NCBI GenBank assembly: GCA_028717805.1
Contig: JAQUNC010000016.1
Location: 1-44,516, forward strand
DNA from: Atribacterota bacterium
GTDB taxonomy: Bacteria; Atribacterota; Phoenicimicrobiia; Phoenicimicrobiales; Stramentimicrobiaceae
Length of the DNA: 44,516 nucleotides
Direction: 5' to 3'
A model generated the notes under the pieces. It was given only the letters and a program-made list of their open reading frames with translations, ran no database searches and was not told where the DNA came from. A program made the position numbers and the translations under genes. Shown here in pieces: positions 1 through 9,550 of the stretch. Positions within the stretch are counted from its first letter, which is position 1; every line of letters starts with the position of its first letter.

Positions 1-963
1 TTAACTTTCGGTAGGGCAAGTTCTTTAGATATTTTTCATACCTTACATCTTGCAAATATTAATGTGGTTACAGAACCAACCCTTCTTAGTTTACAAACCG
101 GAGAAGGTAATATTCAGGTCATAGGAATACCCTGGCCAACTAGAAATCAGTATCTTCAGAAAGAGGAATACAGGGATAGTGGTTTAAATTTAATTAATAA
201 AAGGATACAGAAATGCCTCTTAAAAAAGATAAATGAGCTGATAAATCAACTGGACAATCAATTCCCCAAAATATTAGCAGGTCATCTGACAGTAGCTGAG
301 GCAGTTTTTTCTGGTTCGGAAAACTATGCCTCTATCGGTAATGAACCAGTCATACCATTGCAGTTTTTTCAAAACACACCCCTTGATTATATTGCCCTGG
401 GACATATTCATCGCTATCAGAATTTAAATACAACTGGCAATCCACCTATTGTTTATTGTGGTAGTATGGATCGAATTAATTTTGGAGAAGAAAAAGATGA
501 GAAAGGGTTCTGCATAGGTAGTATTGATAAGCAGGGGAAAGTAGCTTATGAATTTATTTCCCTACCGGTTCGTAATATGTTGACTATTGAAGTAAAAATT
601 GAATATAGCTCGGATCCTACCGAGGATTTTATAGCAGAAATTAGCAAGTACGATTTAAGAGATGCTATAGTACGAATAAATTATGAAGCTACTGAAGAGC
701 AGAACCAAAGAATCGATTTTAAAAGGATTGAAGATATTCTGCAGGAAGCTTTTTTAGTAACAGGTATTAACAGAAACATTCAGAAAAAGTCGTCATTAAG
801 AAGAAGCTCGCTTTCTGAAGAAATGGATTTATCTTCTGCTTTGAAAGAGTACATTCAATTGCAAAACTGGCAACCATGGGAGAAAGATTTGAATTACTTT
901 ACTCAAATATTAGAACAGGAATTATACCAGAAAGATATATCTTTGGGAAAGGATAACAAATGA
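1..963 (+). CDS. sbcD: SbcD-type exonuclease subunit (5' end cut by window)
   Basis: Metallophosphoesterase subunit of the SbcCD (Mre11-Rad50-like) nuclease, which trims hairpins and protein-blocked DNA ends. The frame is open from base 1 with no start, so the first metal-binding motifs lie outside the window. Visible family motifs are the metal-binding GHLT (about 300 bases in) and DYIALGHIHRYQ, followed by YCGS, all typical of SbcD. The C-terminal part is the capping domain that contacts SbcC. Its TGA stop overlaps the sbcC start (ATGA), so the two are translationally coupled. Identity is secure; only the N-terminus is missing. Confidence 0.93.
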   Translation, partial: LTFGRASSLDIFHTLHLANINVVTEPTLLSLQTGEGNIQVIGIPWPTRNQYLQKEEYRDSGLNLINKRIQKCLLKKINELINQLDNQFPKILAGHLTVAEAVFSGSENYASIGNEPVIPLQFFQNTPLDYIALGHIHRYQNLNTTGNPPIVYCGSMDRINFGEEKDEKGFCIGSIDKQGKVAYEFISLPVRNMLTIEVKIEYSSDPTEDFIAEISKYDLRDAIVRINYEATEEQNQRIDFKRIEDILQEAFLVTGINRNIQKKSSLRRSSLSEEMDLSSALKEYIQLQNWQPWEKDLNYFTQILEQELYQKDISLGKDNK

Positions 964-3548
964 TCCCAGTAACTTTACAAATATGTAACTTTTTAAGCTA
1001 TGGGAGAGATGTTCCTCCGCTGGATTTTACCCAGTTTAATATTGCCTGTCTTTCAGGTAGAAATGGCCAGGGGAAATCAGCCTTGCTGGATGCATTAACC
1101 TGGGCTCTATGGGGTGAGGGTAGAAAGGCGCAGCAAGAAAAAAAAGCAGATAAAGGCTTGCTGAAAATAGGGGAAAACCAGATGTGGGTTGACCTGGTCA
1201 TTGATCTGGAAGGAGAGCGTTATAGAATTATCAGAAAATTTTCTCTGGTAAAAAATCGGAGTCATAGTGAATTAGAATTAATGGTGTTTGATTCACAAAA
1301 GGAGGAATTTATTTCTTTATCTGCTTCTTCCCTTCGGCAAACTCAACAAAGAATTAATGGTTTATTGAGAATGGATTATGATACTTTTATTAATTCTGCT
1401 TTTATTTTACAGGGAAGAGTTGATGAATTCACTCGCAAGAGTGCTCGTGAACGGAAACAAATTCTATCAGAAGTGTTAGGCCTTTCTCGTTATGAAGAGC
1501 TCTCGGTATTGGCTCGCAGGCATATAAGAGAGCTGGAGCAAGAGATTATTGCTTTAAGAAGTAGATTGGAGCAAATAAAAAAGGAAGTGTCCCAGAAATA
1601 TATTGTGGTAGAGGAAATTAAAGCAATAGAGCAAGATGAACAAAAACAGATGACCATAATAAGAGATAAAAAAAATATTTTACAAAAATTGGAACAACAA
1701 TACAATGGATTGCATCATGACCAGCAAAAGGCAGAAGAAATGGCTAGCAGGATTATAACCGAGCAAAGAGAGTTGCAGGAATTGGTAAAGAGAAAAGAAA
1801 GGATAGAACAAATCATTAAGGAATACAAACTGCTCTTATCTCAAGAGAAGGATATTTTATCTGCTTATGATATTTATGTAAATCTATCTCAGCAAAGCAA
1901 AGATATGTTAGAGCTAATGCAACAGTATCGCCAACTGGAGAAAGATAAAAGAGAAGTAGAGAATCACATTGAAAATTATAAAAGCCGCCTTTTACTACAA
2001 ATAGAACATAAACAAGAAAAATATCATGAACTTCGCGAAAAAGCAATCTCCTTGGAATCAATGAAACAGGAAGTTAAGAACTTAGAGTTACAAATGAAAA
2101 ATTTTCATGATTTACAGGAAAAGAAAGAGCAGATTGAACAGGAAGGTAATTTAATAAAAGTAACTATAGAGGGTAAAAACAACCAAGTAAAAAGATTGGG
2201 AGAGGAAATTGCTAATAATCAGGAGAAGGTAGCCTTGCTTAAAAAGGGTACCCAGGATTCCTGTCCCTTATGTCACTCACCTCTTGATAAGCAGAAAAAA
2301 GAACAGATAATATTAACTATAAAAAAGGAAATTACAAAAAATGAACTGGAAATAAGAGAATTAAGCAAAGATATTACTAACTTAAATGATAAAAAGAATG
2401 TCTTACAGCAAGAGTGGAAAAGAGTTCGTGATGAACTTACCAGAAAAGACAATATTCAAAATAGGCTTAATACCTGTAATTTATTGGCCAAAGAAGGAGA
2501 AAAAGCTTCCGAACAAATTAAAGAACTGGCTCAGGCTATAAAGACTCTCCAAATACAGATTAGTGAACAACATTTTGCTCTGAAGGAGAGAAAAAGACGA
2601 TCTGAAATTGAAGAGGAGATTAGTAAGCAAAACTATAGTGATAAAAGATTTCTTGAGATTAACCAAAAATTAGAAATACTGAAAGAAATTCCGCTACAAA
2701 GGGGAAAATTGTTAGAGGCAAAAAAACTACTGGTCAAATTGAAACAGGAAAAAATGGAAATAAATGGACAATATGAGATTAAAGAAAGAAGCATTAACAA
2801 ATTAAAGGAAAATCAAGAATCCTTAAAAAGGAATATAGATAAAATTTCTCATTTAAAAAAGAAAATAATAATAGAACAGGAAAATTTAGCTCAGTTGCAA
2901 AAAGCACAAGACCAATTATTTTTAAAAAAAGGAGCCAGTCAGGAAAAGTTATTAAAAATCAATCAATATCAGCAGGAACAAAAAGAGGTTGAAGAAACTG
3001 AAAAGAAACTCTCTTATCAGAAAGATATTTATGAAAGATTGACCATTGCCTTCGGTAAGAATGGTATCCCCTCTATGATTATAGAAAATGCTATACCTGA
3101 ACTGGAAGAGGAAGCTAATGCTATTTTAGCCAGATTATCTGATGAACCTACTACAATTAGTCTGGAGCCATTAAGAGAATTACAGAGTGGAGAGAATAGA
3201 GAGACCTTAGACATCAAGATTCATGATGAAATAGGTATCAGGTCTTATGAACTCTATAGTGGGGGAGAGGCATTTCGTATTGATTTTGCCATCCGTATTG
3301 CCCTTTCTAAGTTATTAACCTATAGGTCTGGAGCTCGCCTGAGGACTCTGGTTATTGATGAAGGATTTGGAACCCAGGACGAGGAGGGATTACAGAAATT
3401 AATACAAGCTATCAATGCTATTCAGAGTGATTTTGATAAAATCCTGGTAATTACCCATCTTCCCATTTTAAAGGATACTTTTCCAGTAAGAATTGAAGTC
3501 TGGAAGGATCCAGTCTTAGGGTCGCAATTTCAGATGATTCATCTATAA
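960..3548 (+). CDS. sbcC: SbcC-type SMC/Rad50 ATPase, DNA repair exonuclease subunit
   Basis: 862-residue ATPase partner of SbcD. Walker A GRNGQGKS is at residues 33-40. Long Glu/Lys/Gln-rich coiled coils flank a zinc hook CPLC (Cys435, Cys438) near the middle, which dimerises two molecules. The ABC signature YSGGE is at about 766-770 and Walker B LVIDEG at about 797-802 (Asp800, Glu801), followed by the H-loop ITHL. All parts of a working Rad50/SbcC are present. The length is shorter than E. coli SbcC (about 1050) and closer to archaeal and Gram-positive forms. The end overlaps the convergent dinB end by 10 bases. Confidence 0.95.
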   Translation: MIPVTLQICNFLSYGRDVPPLDFTQFNIACLSGRNGQGKSALLDALTWALWGEGRKAQQEKKADKGLLKIGENQMWVDLVIDLEGERYRIIRKFSLVKNRSHSELELMVFDSQKEEFISLSASSLRQTQQRINGLLRMDYDTFINSAFILQGRVDEFTRKSARERKQILSEVLGLSRYEELSVLARRHIRELEQEIIALRSRLEQIKKEVSQKYIVVEEIKAIEQDEQKQMTIIRDKKNILQKLEQQYNGLHHDQQKAEEMASRIITEQRELQELVKRKERIEQIIKEYKLLLSQEKDILSAYDIYVNLSQQSKDMLELMQQYRQLEKDKREVENHIENYKSRLLLQIEHKQEKYHELREKAISLESMKQEVKNLELQMKNFHDLQEKKEQIEQEGNLIKVTIEGKNNQVKRLGEEIANNQEKVALLKKGTQDSCPLCHSPLDKQKKEQIILTIKKEITKNELEIRELSKDITNLNDKKNVLQQEWKRVRDELTRKDNIQNRLNTCNLLAKEGEKASEQIKELAQAIKTLQIQISEQHFALKERKRRSEIEEEISKQNYSDKRFLEINQKLEILKEIPLQRGKLLEAKKLLVKLKQEKMEINGQYEIKERSINKLKENQESLKRNIDKISHLKKKIIIEQENLAQLQKAQDQLFLKKGASQEKLLKINQYQQEQKEVEETEKKLSYQKDIYERLTIAFGKNGIPSMIIENAIPELEEEANAILARLSDEPTTISLEPLRELQSGENRETLDIKIHDEIGIRSYELYSGGEAFRIDFAIRIALSKLLTYRSGARLRTLVIDEGFGTQDEEGLQKLIQAINAIQSDFDKILVITHLPILKDTFPVRIEVWKDPVLGSQFQMIHL

Positions 3549-4768
3549 TTTTTGGTAATAACACTTTCTCTCTCTTTTAAGAGGGTAGCGCGCTGGATTA
3601 AGTAGGAGCCGTGTTTTTCACGAATTTTATCTACAGAAGAAATCAGTTTAGCCCATTTTTCTTCCCAATCTTGATTATCCAGAAAACTGAGTTGCCTTGG
3701 TTGATTTCCCTGTTGAAGTGAGGAGAGCTTGATGCCCAGTAGTCGTATTCCCGGTTGCTTGATACTAATGGAAGCTAAGAGTCCTCTAGCTTTTTGAAAG
3801 ATTATATTATCAAGATTGGTAGTCCTCTCCAGAGTGATGGATTTTTGGATAGTTTTATAGGGAGCAAAGCGTATTTTTAAGGTAATAGTTTTACCTGAAT
3901 ATCCCCTTTTGCGGGCAGTATAGCCGATACATTGACTCAGTGCCAGGAGAATTTTTGTTAGTCTATCCCGGTCTATTATATTTTCTGGGAAGGTCATTTC
4001 TTTGCCGATTGATTTTACTTCCTCGGAACACACCACCGGGCTATGGTCGATACCCTGTGCCAGTAGTTTTACTTTAGGTCCATTCTCCCCTAAAATTCCC
4101 TGCAGGATAATATCCGGCATCATTATTAATTGCTTGATCTTAAAAATACCTGCCCGATTGAGTTTTTGTGCTGTTTTTTGTCCTATACCCCATAATTCGG
4201 AAATGGGTAGATTAGACAAAATGTCCATTGCTTTTTCATCTGGCAGAATGAAAAAACCGTCCGGTTTACCCAGATTGGTAGCTATTTTAGCCAGGAATTT
4301 ATTAGAGGCAATTCCTGCTGACACTGGAAGATGCAGTTCTTCTTTAATTTTTATTTTAATCCTGTGGGCGATTTCCTCTACTGTACCAAACAGGGTTTCA
4401 CAACTGGTAACATCCAGGAAGGCTTCATCAATGCTTATTGGCTCAACAAGAGGAGTATAGGCACTGCATATGCGGAAAAAGTATTGAGAGGCAATCTGAT
4501 AGCGATTAACGCGTGCTGGAGTAAAAATTGCCCCGGGACATTTTTGTTGAGCTTCCCAGATAGGCATACCGGCACGAATACCGTATTTTCTAGCCTGATA
4601 GGAGGCAGAGCAGACTACTCCCCGTCGGGATAATTCCCCATTTTTCTTAAAAATACCACCTACAATAAGTGGTTTATGGCTATATACAGGATTATCCCGT
4701 TGTTCTACCGAAGCAAAGAAGGCGTCTAAATCCAGATGAATAATAGAGTGTTTTTTAGCAATAGCCAT
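3539..4768 (-). CDS. dinB: DNA polymerase IV (Y-family translesion polymerase)
   Basis: 409-residue Y-family polymerase that copies damaged templates at low fidelity. Catalytic acidic residues are visible: DLDAFFASVE (Asp13) at the N-terminus and SIDEAF (Asp114, Glu115). A helix-hairpin-helix segment with ELWGIGQKTAQKL follows, then the little-finger domain. QLSFLD near the C-terminus looks like a beta-clamp-binding motif. It is the last gene of the minus-strand set lexA - DUF72 - dnaE - OB - dinB, 25 bases after the OB gene, with AAAGGA ahead of the ATG. The location downstream of LexA boxes suggests SOS control. Confidence 0.94.
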   Translation of the reverse strand: MAIAKKHSIIHLDLDAFFASVEQRDNPVYSHKPLIVGGIFKKNGELSRRGVVCSASYQARKYGIRAGMPIWEAQQKCPGAIFTPARVNRYQIASQYFFRICSAYTPLVEPISIDEAFLDVTSCETLFGTVEEIAHRIKIKIKEELHLPVSAGIASNKFLAKIATNLGKPDGFFILPDEKAMDILSNLPISELWGIGQKTAQKLNRAGIFKIKQLIMMPDIILQGILGENGPKVKLLAQGIDHSPVVCSEEVKSIGKEMTFPENIIDRDRLTKILLALSQCIGYTARKRGYSGKTITLKIRFAPYKTIQKSITLERTTNLDNIIFQKARGLLASISIKQPGIRLLGIKLSSLQQGNQPRQLSFLDNQDWEEKWAKLISSVDKIREKHGSYLIQRATLLKERESVITKNYR

Positions 4769-4793
4769 ATGGTATTTATTCCTTTCTTAAATA

Positions 4794-5309
4794 TCATAAG
4801 TTTATTCCTGGTATGTTTATCTGCAGGCAGGAATGGAGATTTTTAATTTCCTGGATTATTATTTTTTCTTCGCCGTTTTTATCACCGACCTTACCTTTGA
4901 TAAGCAACAACGCCTCTTTAACCAAAAAGGAGAAATAATTCCGGAATACTTCAGGGAAGGCAATAGCTTCAAAGAGGCCTGTTTCGTCTTCCAGTAGTAA
5001 GAAAGCCATTACCTGCTGATGTCTGGTAAATTGTCTCCGGACCTGGATTAAGAGACCAGCAATCAGAATAGGTAGTCCTGCTCTTAGTTGCTCAATATGG
5101 TGACTCTGGATAAGAATTTGCCCCCTTCCCTTCTGGCTTGCTAACTCTTCTCGATAGAGGGATAGGGGATGAGCATGTGCATAGATACCCATTATTTCTT
5201 TTTCTATCTTCAGAAGCTCGGCAGGAGAAAAATGGTGAGCGGGAATAGAATTTTTAGGCAATGAATCAATAAGGCTGGTTTTTGTTTTAACTTTTATAAG
5301 GTTTGACAT
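4794..5309 (-). CDS. Stand-alone OB-fold domain of DNA polymerase III alpha (split DnaE C-terminus)
   Basis: 171 residues matching the region of DnaE that normally follows the tandem helix-hairpin-helix. A HAHPLSLYREEL segment corresponds to the GHPL..Y..EL of full-length DnaE. An OB fold follows, with MAFLLLEDETGLFEAIAFPE, then a KGKV strand. In one-piece DnaE this domain binds single-stranded template DNA. Here it has its own ATG, which lies inside the end of dnaE (16-base overlap), and a strong AAGGAGG ribosome site within the dnaE coding sequence, pointing to coupled translation. It most likely works together with the upstream polymerase. It could instead be an independent OB-fold DNA-binding protein. 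Confidence 0.85.
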   Translation of the reverse strand: MSNLIKVKTKTSLIDSLPKNSIPAHHFSPAELLKIEKEIMGIYAHAHPLSLYREELASQKGRGQILIQSHHIEQLRAGLPILIAGLLIQVRRQFTRHQQVMAFLLLEDETGLFEAIAFPEVFRNYFSFLVKEALLLIKGKVGDKNGEEKIIIQEIKNLHSCLQINIPGINL

Positions 5310-7981
5310 TGCTTTTCCTCCTTTTTAGTTTCCTGGATAACGAGTGGGAGCAGGTTTAGCAATACAGATCTAGGGTATCCTGTAAAATCAAAGGAACCGA
5401 CTTTAATAAGATTTTCAATTACATTTCTGGTGGTTCTTAAAGAAGCAGTCCTGGCACAAAAATCGTAGAGAGAAAGAAAGGGACCATCTGTTTCTCTTAT
5501 CCTCAAAATGCTATTTATCTGTTTCATCCCCATGCCTTTTATCCTTATCAGTCCGATCCGGATAGCCTTTCCTTCTACAGAAAAGCCAGCTTGGCTCTTG
5601 TTAATATCAGGCAGTAGGATTGAAATTCGAAAACGTCGTGCTTCCTGGATGTAGCGATCCAGATCGTAATAACCCATACCATAAGTAAGCAGTGCGGCTA
5701 AATAATGTTCCGGGTAATGCACTTTAAGGTAACAGCTGAGATAAGAAAGCAGGGCATAAGAGGTGCTATGAGCTTTATTAAAGCCATAATAGGCAAATTT
5801 GGCAATCAGGTTAAAGATATTCTGGGCTTCATGTGGACTGATTCCCTGCTGGGAAGATTTGGTCAAAAAATTCTGGTGCTGCTCTTCCATAATAGCAGGT
5901 GAACGTGAACTGATTGCCCTGCGAAATAGATCAGCTTCACCCGGGTTTAATCCGGCAATAGCCGAAACCACCTGCATAACCTGTTCCTGGTAAAGAATAA
6001 CGCCGTAGGTATCCTTCAATATGTTCTGCAAACGTTCATGGGGATATTCAATCTGGGACTGACCACTTTTTCTCTTTAAATATTGCTCGGTCATTCCGCT
6101 GTCCAGCGGACCGGGACGGTAAAGAGAAAGTGCGGCAATTAAATCTTCCAGAGTAGAGGGTGATAGCTGTTTTAACAGGGAAGACATTCCTGAGCTTTCT
6201 ACTTGAAAAACACCAAGGGTTTTTCCTTTTTTTAAATGGTAAAAAGTTAAGGGGTCATCTAAAGGTATTTGTCTTAAATTAATATGGATATCATGTTTGG
6301 TAAGACTTTGTAGAGTTTTTTGCATCACCGTTAAACTTCTGGATCCCAGTATATCAATCTTTAATAAACCCAATTCCTTGATACTCTCTTTTTCATACTG
6401 GCTGATAATCTCTCCTTCCGGACTGAGTGTCAATGGCACCAGGTTAGCCAGTGGCTGATCGGTAATAATTAGAGCAGAAGCATGAACCGCAAGATGGCGT
6501 GGTTTTCCTTCCATGAACTGGGCATAAGAAAATAGAGAACGCAGTGGTTCTTTTTGGTAAGGAAGCCGCTTTAATTCTGGTAGGTGCTTCAGGGAAGCTC
6601 TGATGACTCCCGGCGAAGAGAAGAAAGGCATCATTCGAGCAATTTTATTCAGCTCCTGATAAGAAAAACCCAGAGCCCTACCGGCATCTCTTACTGCAGA
6701 ACGCGCAGCATAGGTGTTAATGGTGCAGACATGGGTTACCTGTTCGCATCCAAATCGCTGAAAAATATAAGCAATAACCTTATCTCTACCTATTTGTCCG
6801 AAATCAATGTCAATATCCGGCATATCAATGCGTTGGGGATTGAGAAATCGTTCAAAAAATAGTTTAGATTTTAAAGGGTCTACCTCGGTAATATTGAGCA
6901 GATAGGATACCAGACTGCCTGCTGCAGAGCCTTTACCGGGTCCGACCGGGATGTTGTTTCGTTTGGCAAAGCTTACAATATCTCTAACAATTAGAAAATA
7001 GCCGGCAAAATCCATCTGTTTGATAACTTCTAATTCATATTTCATACGGTAAAAAGCTTGACTGGAGGGGTCTGGATAGTATTTTTTTAAACCTTCCAGA
7101 CATAATTTTTCTAAATATTCTGAAGCAGAATAGGGTTGAGGAGGCTGATAAGAAGGTAGCCTGATTTTACCAAGCTCCAGTTTAAGCTGGCATTGTTCGG
7201 CAATCTTTTCTGTATTCTTTAGTGCTTCGGGGATAAAAGAGAAAAGGTCTTTCATTTCCTGTCCTGATTTTAGATAAAACTGGTGATTGGGCAGGGGAGG
7301 ATGGTGAAAACATTTCCGAGTGCCCTGGTTGGCAATGATATTGGCTATATTCTGAAAGGGAGCTTGTTCTTTTGTCGGATAGTGTACGTTATTGGTAGCT
7401 ACCAGGGGGATAGTGAGTTTTTCTCCCAGATTGATAAGGTATTGATTAACAACTCTTTCTTCTTCCAATCCGTGAAATGATATCTCCAGGTAAAAATTTT
7501 CTGAATTAAATATATTTTTAAACCAGAGGGCAGTTCTTTCTGCTTTTTGATATTCTTTTTGAGTAATAAGCAGTGGAATTTCTCCCTTGAGACATCCGGA
7601 TAGGACAATGAGGCCTTCCCGATAGCGGGAAAGCAGGTTACGGTCAATGGCTGGGATATTTTGTGGGTTGGACAGGTGTGCCTGGCTGACGAGTTGACAG
7701 AGATTGCGGTAGCCAGTATTATTTTCGATCAGAAGGATGAGGTGAGTTAAATGGTTGGGTAAAAAATCACTTTTGATTCGTATCTCACAACCAAGGATTG
7801 GCTGAATCCCTGCCTGAAGAGCTTTTTTATAGAATTCAATAGTGCCAATCAGGCTATCATGATCAGTAAGAGCCAGGGCTCTCATCTTTAATTTTTGTGC
7901 CAGGTCAATAATCTGGTCAACACTACCCAGTCCGTCCTGTAAACTGTATTGAGAGTGCAAGTGTAAATGGGTAAAGTTCAT
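5294..7981 (-). CDS. dnaE: DNA polymerase III alpha subunit, short form lacking the OB domain
   Basis: 895-residue C-family polymerase. The N-terminal PHP domain has HLHLHSQYSLQDG and LTDHDSL. The palm holds GPGKGSAAGSL, PDIDIDF (Asp389, 391 and 393 region) and the third Asp in KIDILGSRS (Asp543). A tandem helix-hairpin-helix (IKGMGMKQINSI) is near residues 795-850. The protein then stops, whereas usual DnaE proteins run to about 1050-1160 residues with an OB domain; that part is the next gene. I see no clear QxxLF clamp motif. A LexA box lies about 30-45 bases upstream. The setting beside lexA and dinB makes an SOS polymerase (DnaE2/ImuC-like role) likely, but it could also be the only replicative alpha subunit. 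Confidence 0.93.
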   Translation of the reverse strand: MNFTHLHLHSQYSLQDGLGSVDQIIDLAQKLKMRALALTDHDSLIGTIEFYKKALQAGIQPILGCEIRIKSDFLPNHLTHLILLIENNTGYRNLCQLVSQAHLSNPQNIPAIDRNLLSRYREGLIVLSGCLKGEIPLLITQKEYQKAERTALWFKNIFNSENFYLEISFHGLEEERVVNQYLINLGEKLTIPLVATNNVHYPTKEQAPFQNIANIIANQGTRKCFHHPPLPNHQFYLKSGQEMKDLFSFIPEALKNTEKIAEQCQLKLELGKIRLPSYQPPQPYSASEYLEKLCLEGLKKYYPDPSSQAFYRMKYELEVIKQMDFAGYFLIVRDIVSFAKRNNIPVGPGKGSAAGSLVSYLLNITEVDPLKSKLFFERFLNPQRIDMPDIDIDFGQIGRDKVIAYIFQRFGCEQVTHVCTINTYAARSAVRDAGRALGFSYQELNKIARMMPFFSSPGVIRASLKHLPELKRLPYQKEPLRSLFSYAQFMEGKPRHLAVHASALIITDQPLANLVPLTLSPEGEIISQYEKESIKELGLLKIDILGSRSLTVMQKTLQSLTKHDIHINLRQIPLDDPLTFYHLKKGKTLGVFQVESSGMSSLLKQLSPSTLEDLIAALSLYRPGPLDSGMTEQYLKRKSGQSQIEYPHERLQNILKDTYGVILYQEQVMQVVSAIAGLNPGEADLFRRAISSRSPAIMEEQHQNFLTKSSQQGISPHEAQNIFNLIAKFAYYGFNKAHSTSYALLSYLSCYLKVHYPEHYLAALLTYGMGYYDLDRYIQEARRFRISILLPDINKSQAGFSVEGKAIRIGLIRIKGMGMKQINSILRIRETDGPFLSLYDFCARTASLRTTRNVIENLIKVGSFDFTGYPRSVLLNLLPLVIQETKKEEKQCQTL

Positions 7982-8010
7982 AAGTTATTCCCTTTCTTAA
8001 TGTTCTTTAG

Positions 8011-8024
8011 TAAACATATGTTCG
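8011..8024 (-). promoter_or_regulatory. LexA box (SOS operator) upstream of dnaE
   Basis: Read on the minus strand this is CGAACATATGTTTA, an almost perfect match to the Gram-positive-type SOS box CGAACN4GTTCG. It sits 30-43 bases before the dnaE start in the 74-base gap after the DUF72 gene. It implies that dnaE, the OB gene and dinB have their own damage-inducible promoter in addition to read-through from lexA. Confidence 0.82.
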
Positions 8025-8055
8025 CTCTTTTATGAAAAAAAATAATTAATTTTGA

Positions 8056-8886
8056 TTAATATTCTTTTGAAATATCCCAAATATCTCCGTTCATAGTAGT
8101 ATTGATTGTCTTTATTTCCTGTCGTAGTAATTTCATCAGTATTAAGGCATTTTTGGTTGCCTTCCCTTTATAGTGATTATTCATAAAGATATACTGGTCG
8201 GTAGTTTGATTAACAATCTGTTTAATTTTGGGCAACCACTCTTGTAATTCTTCTTCGCTATAGAGATAATCGTAACGCTGGTAAGCATGTTCATGTTGCC
8301 ACCATTTTTCTTTGTTGCGTCCGTGAAAACGTATATAACCCAGCTGAGAGGTTGCTATTGCTACTGGAGGGATTAATCCTTTTAAAGGTGGTTGATCTAC
8401 CGCGCAAAATCCTATTTCATTTTTTTTGAGAAAATCGAGTACCCGATCTTTTACCCAGTAGCTGTTACGAAATTCTACAATCAGGGGAATATCGCTCATT
8501 TTTTCCTTTACATAGAGGAGATAGCCAAGGTTAGTACTGTTATAATGAAAAGAGTAGGGAAATTGGGCCAGGATACAACCCAGTTTATTGTTGTCCAAAA
8601 TTGGTTGTAAGGAAGCTTTAAATTCTTGAAATACAGCATCATTTTTATCCCGGATATGAGTCATAACCTGATTTGCCTTTACTGCGAATTTGAAATTAGC
8701 CGGAACCTTACGCTGTAGACGATAGAAAACAGCTGCGGGTACAATTCGGTAATAAGAGGAATTAACTTCTACTGCATTAAATTGGCGGGCATATAGATTT
8801 AGCATATCTCCTTTATTAATATTTTCTGGATAAAATGGCCCAATCCAGTCCTGGTAACTAAAGCCGGAAGTTCCTATGTAAAGCAT
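8056..8886 (-). CDS. DUF72 (YecE-like) TIM-barrel protein
   Basis: 276 residues beginning MLYIGTSGFSYQDWIGPFYP, the hallmark start of DUF72 proteins, with FAVKANQVMTH and the later YIRFHGR and YIFMNNHYKGKA segments typical of the family. The biochemical role of DUF72 is not established; the fold resembles a TIM barrel. It starts 8 bases after the lexA stop and is followed by dnaE, so it travels inside the SOS cassette. A GGGAGG ribosome site lies at the end of lexA. The association hints at a DNA-damage-related role, but that rests on position only. Confidence 0.88.
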   Translation of the reverse strand: MLYIGTSGFSYQDWIGPFYPENINKGDMLNLYARQFNAVEVNSSYYRIVPAAVFYRLQRKVPANFKFAVKANQVMTHIRDKNDAVFQEFKASLQPILDNNKLGCILAQFPYSFHYNSTNLGYLLYVKEKMSDIPLIVEFRNSYWVKDRVLDFLKKNEIGFCAVDQPPLKGLIPPVAIATSQLGYIRFHGRNKEKWWQHEHAYQRYDYLYSEEELQEWLPKIKQIVNQTTDQYIFMNNHYKGKATKNALILMKLLRQEIKTINTTMNGDIWDISKEY

Positions 8887-8894
8887 AATATTCT

Positions 8895-9506
8895 TTATTT
8901 CCTCCCGTTATACTTGCGGATAATCCCAATTACCTTGCCTAAAATTTTTATATCCCTGGTAATAATAGGCTGATATGCTGGGTTAGAAGGTTTTAGAGTT
9001 ATTTTATCTCTGTTCTGGTATAATCTTTTGACAGTTACTTCTTCCTGGTTGAGCAGGGCTATAACAATGTCTCCATTATCAGCATAATTCTGGGGCTGGA
9101 CTATCACATAGTCTCCATCCAGGATATGGTCACCGAGCATGCTGTCTCCCTCCACTCGAACCAGAAAGCTCCCTTCTGTACCAGCCAGTTCTTCTGGTAC
9201 CGGAATTACCTCCGTGTATTCCTGTAAAGCTAGTAGGGGATTGCCGGCAGCAACTTTGCCGACTAGAGGGAGATTACGGGTCTGGGGCATTAATTTTATA
9301 GCCCTTGTTTTTTCTTTTTCCCTCTTAATATAGCCTTTCTTTTCTAGAATTTTTAAATACTTAAAGGCAGTGGCAGAGGAATGGACCCCCAGAGCTTTGC
9401 ATAATTCCCGAACTGTTGGCGGATAACCAGTCTGTTGTATCTTAATACGAATAAGTTCTAAAGCTGTCTTCTGTTTTTTGGTAAGCGTTTCTTTCTGTAA
9501 TATCAT
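8895..9506 (-). CDS. lexA: LexA repressor
   Basis: 203-residue SOS repressor. The N-terminal winged helix has GYPPTVRELCKALGVHSSAT. The self-cleavage site Ala87-Gly88 lies in GKVAAGNP, the catalytic Ser122 in GDSM, and Lys160 in EEVTVKRLY, so RecA-stimulated autocleavage should be intact. It is first in the minus-strand operon running to dinB. The promoter holds a LexA box between its -35 and -10, giving autorepression. Confidence 0.96.
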   Translation of the reverse strand: MILQKETLTKKQKTALELIRIKIQQTGYPPTVRELCKALGVHSSATAFKYLKILEKKGYIKREKEKTRAIKLMPQTRNLPLVGKVAAGNPLLALQEYTEVIPVPEELAGTEGSFLVRVEGDSMLGDHILDGDYVIVQPQNYADNGDIVIALLNQEEVTVKRLYQNRDKITLKPSNPAYQPIITRDIKILGKVIGIIRKYNGRK

Positions 9507-9550
9507 AACCTGTATTCCTCATAAATTTTTGGCCAATATCAGGTAATTTC

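Noticed and set aside
998-1201. Open frame antisense to sbcC
   Set aside because: Shadow of a strongly supported gene; no ribosome site or family motif.
4002-4633. Plus-strand open frames inside dinB
   Set aside because: They mirror the conserved Y-polymerase frame on the other strand.
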